The translations under genes and the position numbers were made by a program. The notes under the pieces are model-generated. The model was not told the origin of the DNA. It made no database searches and worked only from the letters and a program-made list of their open reading frames with translations. A stretch of DNA of 64,000 nt from an uncultured Clostridia bacterium (lineage in GTDB: Bacteria; Bacillota; Clostridia; Oscillospirales; Oscillospiraceae), in assembly GCA_947173485.1 (NCBI GenBank), contig CAMWFH010000009.1, positions 1 to 64,000 of the forward strand, in the 5' to 3' direction. Below, one piece after another: positions 58,915-64,000 of this stretch. Positions within the stretch are counted from its first letter, which is position 1. Each line of letters opens with the position of its first letter.

Positions 58915-60060
58915 ATGCCAATGAAGACCATGCCCGAGATGCCCCGCCGCCTGGGGGCGCTGGTCCTGTCCGCCGCCGTGCTGTGGGCCGTGTTCACCAC
59001 CGCCGGCAGCAGCGACGCCGCCTCCGCCCTCCGTATGCTGGAGGACGGACTGCCCATCCTCCTCCTCCGCCAGGCCCTGGGGGACCACGGCCAGCCCTGG
59101 GGACCGGCGGCCCTGGCCATCAGCCAGTCCCCCCTGCTCTCCGGGGGACAGCAGGCGGTGCTGGAGCTGCGGTCCCGGGAAGAGGTGGACGACCCCGCCG
59201 ACGAGCCGCCGGAGGTCCAGACCCCCGTGCGGGAGGAGCCGGTGTCCCCCGCGCCGCCGGTGTCCACGCCCCTGGTCCAGGTGGACAACGGCGTGCCCGC
59301 CAGGACCCTGGTGCCCAACGACCCCAGCGAGTATGTGGTCAGCGGGCTGGCCTATGTGAGCAACGCCTCCAAGTATGCCCTGACGCCCCAGGAACTCGCT
59401 GGGGACTACCTCCATCTGGGCCAGGGGGAGCCCCAGGTGCTGATCCTCCACACCCACGGCAGCGAGGCCTACACCATGCCGCCGGGGGAGGCCTATGAGA
59501 GTGTTGGCGGGGACTGCCGCACCACCGACACCGCCTACAACGTGGTCCGGGTGGGGGACGAGATCGCCGCCGCCCTGGCGGAGCGGGGGATCTCCGTGGT
59601 CCACGACCGGGGGATCTATGACGAGCCGGAGTACAGCGGGGCCTACACCCGCTCCCTGGCCTCGGCGGAGAACTACATGGAGAAGTACCCCTCGATCCGC
59701 TTTATCTTGGACGTTCACCGGGACGCCATCACTGACAGCAGCGGCACGGTCTACAAGGTGATCTCGGAGACGGACCGGGGCCGGGCGGCCCAGATGACCT
59801 TCGTCATGGGCAGCAGCGGCAGCGGCAGCCCCCACGAGGCCTGGCGGGACAATCTGCGGCTGGCGGCGGCGCTGCAAAACCAGCTCTTGGAGCGCTATCC
59901 CACCCTGATGCGGCCCATCATCCTCCGCAACTCCCGCTACAACCAGCACTGCACCACTGGCAGCCTGCTGGTGGAGGTCGGCGCCGCCGGCAACAGCCTG
60001 GACGAGGCTCTGGTGTCCGCCCGCCTCCTGGCGGAGGCCTTCGCGGACGTGGTCCAGTAG
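58915..60060 (+). CDS. spoIIP: Stage II sporulation protein P
   Basis: A 381-aa SpoIIP, the peptidoglycan amidase/endopeptidase of the forespore engulfment machinery. N-terminal signal-anchor (LGALVLSAAVLWAVFTTAG), a Pro/Glu-rich linker at ~90-120, then the catalytic domain with HTHGSEAY, FILDVHRDAI and LLVEVGAAGNSLDEA, which hold the zinc-binding and catalytic residues. It shows the organism has the sporulation programme. AAAGGAG lies five bases before ATG 58915; ATG 58921 is an alternative. Confidence 0.92.
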   Translation: MPMKTMPEMPRRLGALVLSAAVLWAVFTTAGSSDAASALRMLEDGLPILLLRQALGDHGQPWGPAALAISQSPLLSGGQQAVLELRSREEVDDPADEPPEVQTPVREEPVSPAPPVSTPLVQVDNGVPARTLVPNDPSEYVVSGLAYVSNASKYALTPQELAGDYLHLGQGEPQVLILHTHGSEAYTMPPGEAYESVGGDCRTTDTAYNVVRVGDEIAAALAERGISVVHDRGIYDEPEYSGAYTRSLASAENYMEKYPSIRFILDVHRDAITDSSGTVYKVISETDRGRAAQMTFVMGSSGSGSPHEAWRDNLRLAAALQNQLLERYPTLMRPIILRNSRYNQHCTTGSLLVEVGAAGNSLDEALVSARLLAEAFADVVQ

Positions 60061-60070
60061 CCAACAAGCA

Positions 60071-60104
60071 AAGGCCCTGCCATCACCACCGGATGGCAGG
60101 GCCT
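60071..60104. terminator. Convergent terminator between spoIIP and pbp2
   Basis: A 13-bp stem (AGGCCCTGCCATC with GGATGGCAGGGCCT) with a short ACCACC loop lies between the convergent genes and can serve both. T-tracts are weak on both sides. Confidence 0.7.
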
Positions 60105-60144
60105 CGCTCTATGCTGTCGATCGTATCCTATGACCGGGCGGCGG

Positions 60145-62268
60145 TCAGGGGAGCAGCGTCCCCTCGCCGGTGACGCCCTCGGCCTGGCTGGCGGAGAAGT
60201 AGGCGTTGATGATCGGCACCACCAGGGCCGCCATGGCGGAGCCGCTCTCGCCCTTCTCCACCACCACGGCGACGGCGATCTCCGGGTCCTCGAAGGGGGC
60301 GAAGGCCACGAAGGTGCCGTTGGCCTGGGCGGTGCCCACCTGGACCGAGCCGGTCTTGGCTCCCGCCGTCACCACGCAGTCCCGGAAGTAGCGGGCCACG
60401 CTGCCGGAGGTCACCAGGTCCCCCATGCCCTTCTTCACCGCGTAGAAGGTCTCGTCGCTCATCTCTATGATCTCCGCCGGGGGCTCGTCGTAGGTCATCA
60501 GCAGGGTGGAGCCGTCGTTGGAGCGGACATCCTTCAGCAGATGGACGTTCCGCCGGGTGCCGCCGTTGACGAAGGTGGCGATATAGTTGGCCAGCTGTAA
60601 GGGGGTGAACAGGCTCTCCCCCTGGCCGATGGCGATCTGGAGGGTGTCGCCCCCCATGAACAGCTTGCCGTTGGCGGTGCGGTAGCCCGGCTCGTCCATC
60701 ACCCCGGCGGCGTCACCGATCTCGATGCCGGTGGACTGCCCTAGGCCGAAGGACTTGGCGTAGCGGGCCAGGACCTCGATGCCCGTCCGGCGGCCCACAT
60801 CGTAGAAGAAGTAGTTGCAGCTGTGCATGATGGCCTGGGACACGTTCACATAGCCGTGGTTGCTGGGGTAGACCCAGCAGCGGGGGGTGTAGCTGGGGGC
60901 GTAGTAGGTGTAGATCCCCCGGTCCTGGATGCGCTCGGTGGTGGTGATGGTGCCGTTCTCCAGGGCGGCGATCGCCGTCAGGGGCTTGAAGGTGGAACCG
61001 GGGGCGTAGGTGCCGTTGGTGGCCCGGTTGAACAGGGGGCTGGCGGGATGGTCCATCACGGCGTCATAGTCCTGGATATAGGGGCTGTAGGGGCTGAGCT
61101 TATAGGTGGGGTAGGAGGCGATGGCCAGCGCCTCGCCGGTGTCCACCTTCAGCACCACCGCGGCGGCGCCTCGGGTCACCTGGCCGTCCTCCGCGGTCAT
61201 GGCCTCCACCTGCTCCGCCAGGATCCGCTCCACCTCCGCCTGGAAGTCGATGTCGATGGTCAGCGCCACCGTGCCCCCCGGCTCCGGCTCCACGGAGTAG
61301 ACCTCCTCCGTCACATGGCCCTCCTCGTTGGTGGTGACGGCCCGCTTGCCGTCGGTGCCCCGGAGATAGGGCTCGAAGGCCTTCTCCGCTCCGGCCTTGC
61401 CCACCAGGGCGTCCATCTTATACCCCTGCTCCCGGTAGGCCGCCAGCTCATCGGCCCAGATCGGCCCGATATAGCCCAGCACATGGGCGGCATACTCGGT
61501 CTCATACTGCCGGACACTGGTGGTGCCGATCTCCACCCCAACATAGCGGCCGTCCACGACCTCGCTGAGCAGCTCCGTGGGCACGTCCTCCGCGAACACG
61601 CAGGCGGTGGAGCCGCTCATGGCCTGGAGGGCCAGCGTGTAGCGGACGCCGGCCACCTGGCGGGCCTCCTGGGGGGAGTAGGTCTCCCCCAGCTCGAAGG
61701 TCTTGCGCAGCAGGGCCAAAAAGGCCTTGCCGGTGAAGTCCTCCCCCTGCTCCTTGGCGGCGGCCTCTCCCTTTTCCCCGGCGGACCAGGCAGGGAAGGG
61801 CGTCTCCTCCGACAGCTCCGTGTCGGACCAGCCCTGGGCGCTGAGGTACTTTTGCAGGCTGCTCCGGGCCGCGGCGGCGGTCTCCCCCGCCCCTTCCGTT
61901 TTCCAATCGAAGGGCGCGTCCTGGCCGATGGGCAGGCTGTCCAGCCAGGAGACGCCGTAGGACTGGCAGAGGCGCACGAGCCGGAGGATGGCCTCGTTCT
62001 CCTCCCCCGCCGGCAGGGCGGCGGCGTCCAGGGTGATGGTGTAGATCTGCCGGTTGGACACCAGCAGCTTGCCGTTGCGGTCGGTGAGGACGCCCCGGCT
62101 GGCCCGCACCGTCTCGGTGGTGGGGATCCGGGTGGTGGAGCGGGCGTAGTACGCCTCCCCCTGGACCACCTGGGTCTGGTAGAGCACCAGCACGAACAGC
62201 ACCAGCACCGTACACAGGATGCCGTATAGGAAACGCAGACGGTAGATATAGCTTTTTTCGATCTCCAT
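60145..62268 (-). CDS. mrdA: Penicillin-binding protein 2 (elongasome transpeptidase)
   Basis: A 707-aa class B PBP: one N-terminal membrane helix (FLYGILCTVLVLFVLVLYQT), a dimerisation domain (SRGVLTDRNGKLL, VGKAGAEKAFEPYLRG) and a transpeptidase domain with STFK (S-x-x-K), SCN (S-x-N) and KTGS (K-T-G). It cross-links side-wall peptidoglycan. Its position after mreC and mreD identifies it as the rod-shape PBP2 and not a sporulation SpoVD type. Last gene of the operon. Confidence 0.9.
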   Translation of the reverse strand: MEIEKSYIYRLRFLYGILCTVLVLFVLVLYQTQVVQGEAYYARSTTRIPTTETVRASRGVLTDRNGKLLVSNRQIYTITLDAAALPAGEENEAILRLVRLCQSYGVSWLDSLPIGQDAPFDWKTEGAGETAAAARSSLQKYLSAQGWSDTELSEETPFPAWSAGEKGEAAAKEQGEDFTGKAFLALLRKTFELGETYSPQEARQVAGVRYTLALQAMSGSTACVFAEDVPTELLSEVVDGRYVGVEIGTTSVRQYETEYAAHVLGYIGPIWADELAAYREQGYKMDALVGKAGAEKAFEPYLRGTDGKRAVTTNEEGHVTEEVYSVEPEPGGTVALTIDIDFQAEVERILAEQVEAMTAEDGQVTRGAAAVVLKVDTGEALAIASYPTYKLSPYSPYIQDYDAVMDHPASPLFNRATNGTYAPGSTFKPLTAIAALENGTITTTERIQDRGIYTYYAPSYTPRCWVYPSNHGYVNVSQAIMHSCNYFFYDVGRRTGIEVLARYAKSFGLGQSTGIEIGDAAGVMDEPGYRTANGKLFMGGDTLQIAIGQGESLFTPLQLANYIATFVNGGTRRNVHLLKDVRSNDGSTLLMTYDEPPAEIIEMSDETFYAVKKGMGDLVTSGSVARYFRDCVVTAGAKTGSVQVGTAQANGTFVAFAPFEDPEIAVAVVVEKGESGSAMAALVVPIINAYFSASQAEGVTGEGTLLP

Positions 62269-62293
62269 AGATGTCCTCTCCTGTGAACGCGGG

Positions 62294-62803
62294 TCAATAC
62301 TCCTCCGACAGCCGCCGGTGGAGCCGGCGGTACCACCGGTGGACCAGGGGCAGCAGGGGCAGCGTCAGCAGGTACTCGATCACCGCCACCTCCAGCAGCG
62401 CTTCCACCGCCGCCCCCCGGCTCTGGTAGAAGAGGAGGCGGCCCATATCGGTCAGGAAAAAGGTGATGGAGACCGATGCCAGGGCGCAGAGGAAGCTGGG
62501 GGGCAGCAGATACTCCACCAGCAGGGCGATGAGCAGGGCGGAAACGGCGAAAACGATAGTGAAGAACCCCGGCGCCGGCCCTAAGCGGCTGATATCGCAC
62601 AGGGCCCCCAGGCCGACGGCGAAGAAGGCCCCGCCCGTGCGGCCCTCATAGATCGCGATGGTCCCCGCCAGCATCGGGTAGAGGAAGGGCATGACCCCCC
62701 GGACCCGGATATACTGGAGGACACACCCCTGGAGCAGGAACAGCAGCAGGGTGAAAGCGCTGTAGATGCACCACTTGATGATGATATACTGCCTAGGCTG
62801 CAT
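62294..62803 (-). CDS. mreD: Rod shape-determining protein MreD
   Basis: A ~169-aa membrane protein with about five helices, typical of MreD in size and profile (YSAFTLLLFLLQGCVLQYIR, YEGRTGGAFFAVGLGALCDI). It links MreC to the elongation machinery. The ATG at 62803 is preferred because GGGGAGG lies just upstream; GTG at 62824, overlapping the mreC stop, is an alternative. 25 bp before pbp2. Confidence 0.85.
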   Translation of the reverse strand: MQPRQYIIIKWCIYSAFTLLLFLLQGCVLQYIRVRGVMPFLYPMLAGTIAIYEGRTGGAFFAVGLGALCDISRLGPAPGFFTIVFAVSALLIALLVEYLLPPSFLCALASVSITFFLTDMGRLLFYQSRGAAVEALLEVAVIEYLLTLPLLPLVHRWYRRLHRRLSEEY

Positions 62804-62820
62804 CGTCTCCCCCTCCCCGG

Positions 62821-63663
62821 TCACTCCACGATCTCAAAGCTCTTGACGATAAAGACCTGCTTCAGCTCCTCCAGCCGGGCGGCGGGGGCGATCACGGCGT
62901 AGGCCGCCAGTCCCCCCTCGTCCACCACCAGCTCCTCCACGGAGCCGATGACCACGCCGCTGGGGCAGTAGTCCCCCAGGCCGGAGGTGACCACCAGGTC
63001 CCCCACCAGCAGGGTGGCCCCGGCGGGGAGATAGGTCAGCTTCAGCTTGTTCTGGCGCATCAGGGCAAAGTCCCCCTCCGCCACGGCGATATCCCCAGAG
63101 CGGAACACCTGGGCCCCCATGCTGGCATCGGTGTCCACCAGCGTCTGCAGGGTGGACCAGCTGCTCCCCACCTTGGTGATGAAGCCCACCAGATACCCCT
63201 CGGAGGACAGGACGCAGTCCCCCTCCTCCACGCCGCTGGAGGCCCCCTTGCTCAGGGTCATGACGGCGCTCCAGTTGGACACGCTCCGCTCGATCACCGT
63301 GGCGGTCTCGAAGTCGCTCAGGTCCCGGCGGCGCTCCCGGAGGTCCAGCAGCTCCCGGAGCCGCTGGTTCTCCTCGCTGTCCTCCTGGGCCTGCCGGAGC
63401 TGCTCCTCCATCTCGGCGATCTGCCGGCGCAGCTCTTTGTTCTCCCGGCGCAGCTCGTCGAAGTCCTCCACATAGCGGAGCTGGTCATCGATCCAGTCCG
63501 CCACGAAGGCCGCGGCAGACCGGAAGGGGGCTGCTACGGTCCCCGCCGCGTTCTCCAGCACGTTGATGTGGTTGGAGAGGAAGGTCATCAGGCTCAGCGC
63601 CACTGCTACCACCGTGGCCGTGGCCAGAACGGCAAAGCCGTACTTCATAAAAAATCGTTTCAA
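62821..63663 (-). CDS. mreC: Rod shape-determining protein MreC
   Basis: A 280-aa bitopic protein with an N-terminal helix (FAVLATATVVAVALSLMTFL), a coiled coil at ~70-110 (LRRENKELRRQIAEMEEQLR) and the double beta-barrel MreC domain (VIERSVSNW, LVDTDASMGAQV, GDLVVTSGLGDYCPSGVVIG). It scaffolds PBP2 and MreD outside the membrane. The start is TTG at 63663, six bases after GGGAGAG; ATG at 63648 is an alternative. No mreB is visible between mreC and maf. Confidence 0.9.
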   Translation of the reverse strand: MKRFFMKYGFAVLATATVVAVALSLMTFLSNHINVLENAAGTVAAPFRSAAAFVADWIDDQLRYVEDFDELRRENKELRRQIAEMEEQLRQAQEDSEENQRLRELLDLRERRRDLSDFETATVIERSVSNWSAVMTLSKGASSGVEEGDCVLSSEGYLVGFITKVGSSWSTLQTLVDTDASMGAQVFRSGDIAVAEGDFALMRQNKLKLTYLPAGATLLVGDLVVTSGLGDYCPSGVVIGSVEELVVDEGGLAAYAVIAPAARLEELKQVFIVKSFEIVE

Positions 63664-63716
63664 AACGCGCTCTCCCTTGCCCTTTTATGTTAAAGCAGCG
63701 CAGCCACTTTTTTTGA

Positions 63717-64000
63717 CTATAATATCCCGGCGCCGAACCGGCGGAGCATCCGCTCCAGCCGGGCCACCGGCAGGCCCATCACGTTGAAGCAGTCCCCCTC
63801 CAGACCCTCCACCAGCACGCTCCCCCGGTCCTGGAGGCCGTAGGCCCCCGCCTTGTCCATGGGCTCGCCGGTGGCGACGTAGCGGCGGATCTCCTCCTCT
63901 GTCAGAGGGAAGAAACGGACGGCCGTGGCCTCGGCCTCGGTCTCCATCCGGTCCCCCTGGGCCACGGTGACCCCGGTCCAGACGGTGTGGTCCCGGCCGG
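63717..64000 (-). CDS. maf: Maf-family nucleotide pyrophosphatase, C-terminal part (window edge)
   Basis: The last ~94 codons of a Maf/YhdE-type nucleoside triphosphate pyrophosphatase, cut by the window end. Recognisable are GRDHTVWTGVTVA, IRRYVATGEPMDKAGAYGLQ and FNVMGLPVARL, all family hallmarks; E and D/K in the middle stretch line the active site. The enzyme hydrolyses dTTP/UTP or modified nucleotides. maf-mreC-mreD order is common in Firmicutes. Confidence 0.9.
   Translation of the reverse strand, partial: GRDHTVWTGVTVAQGDRMETEAEATAVRFFPLTEEEIRRYVATGEPMDKAGAYGLQDRGSVLVEGLEGDCFNVMGLPVARLERMLRRFGAGIL

Noticed and set aside
60823..62229. 468-codon plus-strand frame
   Set aside because: Antisense to pbp2, which has intact STFK, SCN and KTG motifs.
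1..64000. CRISPR array or tRNA/rRNA genes
   Set aside because: No regularly spaced repeats and no tRNA-like cloverleaf other than the tmRNA ends were found by reading.

Overview
The window looks like a chromosomal segment of a spore-forming, strictly anaerobic, high-GC Firmicute, most like gut Oscillospiraceae (Flavonifractor/Lawsonibacter/Dysosmobacter type). This is inferred from gene content: SpoIIP, a tmRNA, CO dehydrogenase/acetyl-CoA synthase, molybdopterin enzymes, Mgl/Rbs-type sugar ABC importers and an ECF transporter. No rRNA, tRNA or CRISPR array was seen.

Layout. 1-4,140 is a lower-GC accessory block: the end of a sensor kinase, an FtsX-type ABC pair with a lipoprotein, then the small sigma-like/HTH module typical of Tn1549-like conjugative elements, without an integrase here. 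It abuts the 3' CCA end of ssrA (4,210-4,578, minus). 4,648-8,528 (minus) holds an ECF S-component with a uridine-kinase-like protein, a DHH phosphoesterase and an Rrf2 regulator. 8,562-11,498 encodes a 978-aa flagellin-like protein with a very large insert.

11,707-35,112 (plus) is a ~23-kb co-directional convoy behind one good promoter that overlaps a 15-bp palindrome. In order: acylating aldehyde dehydrogenase, SCP2-type thiolase, DUF35 protein, CoA-disulfide-reductase-like enzyme, YkvI-like transporter, RbsBAC-like importer (binding protein frameshifted), two poorly known proteins, MobA, a soluble molybdo-oxidoreductase complex whose catalytic subunit carries a fused TorD-like domain, then a sugar/hydroxy-acid module (class II aldolase, FGGY kinase, D-2-hydroxyacid dehydrogenase, LarA-like racemase, UxaA-type dehydratase in two subunits) and a GntR/FCD regulator. 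A reasonable reading is import and breakdown of a sugar or sugar acid, with redox disposal through the Mo enzyme.

35,183-37,489 is AT-rich and looks acquired: a WYL regulator gene split by a 564-bp transposon-like element with 26-bp inverted ends and an 8-bp target duplication, divergent from a DJ-1/PfpI gene. 37,509-39,205 is mobB-moeA. 39,349-44,725 is an mglBAC galactose/glucose importer plus an AraC regulator. 45,074-52,079 (minus) is acsB-cooC-cooS with a His-rich CsoR-type regulator, a lipoprotein and a LUD protein upstream.

52,256-58,705 (plus) is the most striking system: a Ser/Thr kinase with a transmembrane helix and a long leucine-rich-repeat tail, a double-FHA ABC ATPase, a separate permease and a DUF624 protein. 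It recalls mycobacterial PknF-Rv1747 but with a receptor-like LRR kinase. The window ends with spoIIP and the minus-strand maf-mreC-mreD-pbp2 cell-shape cluster.
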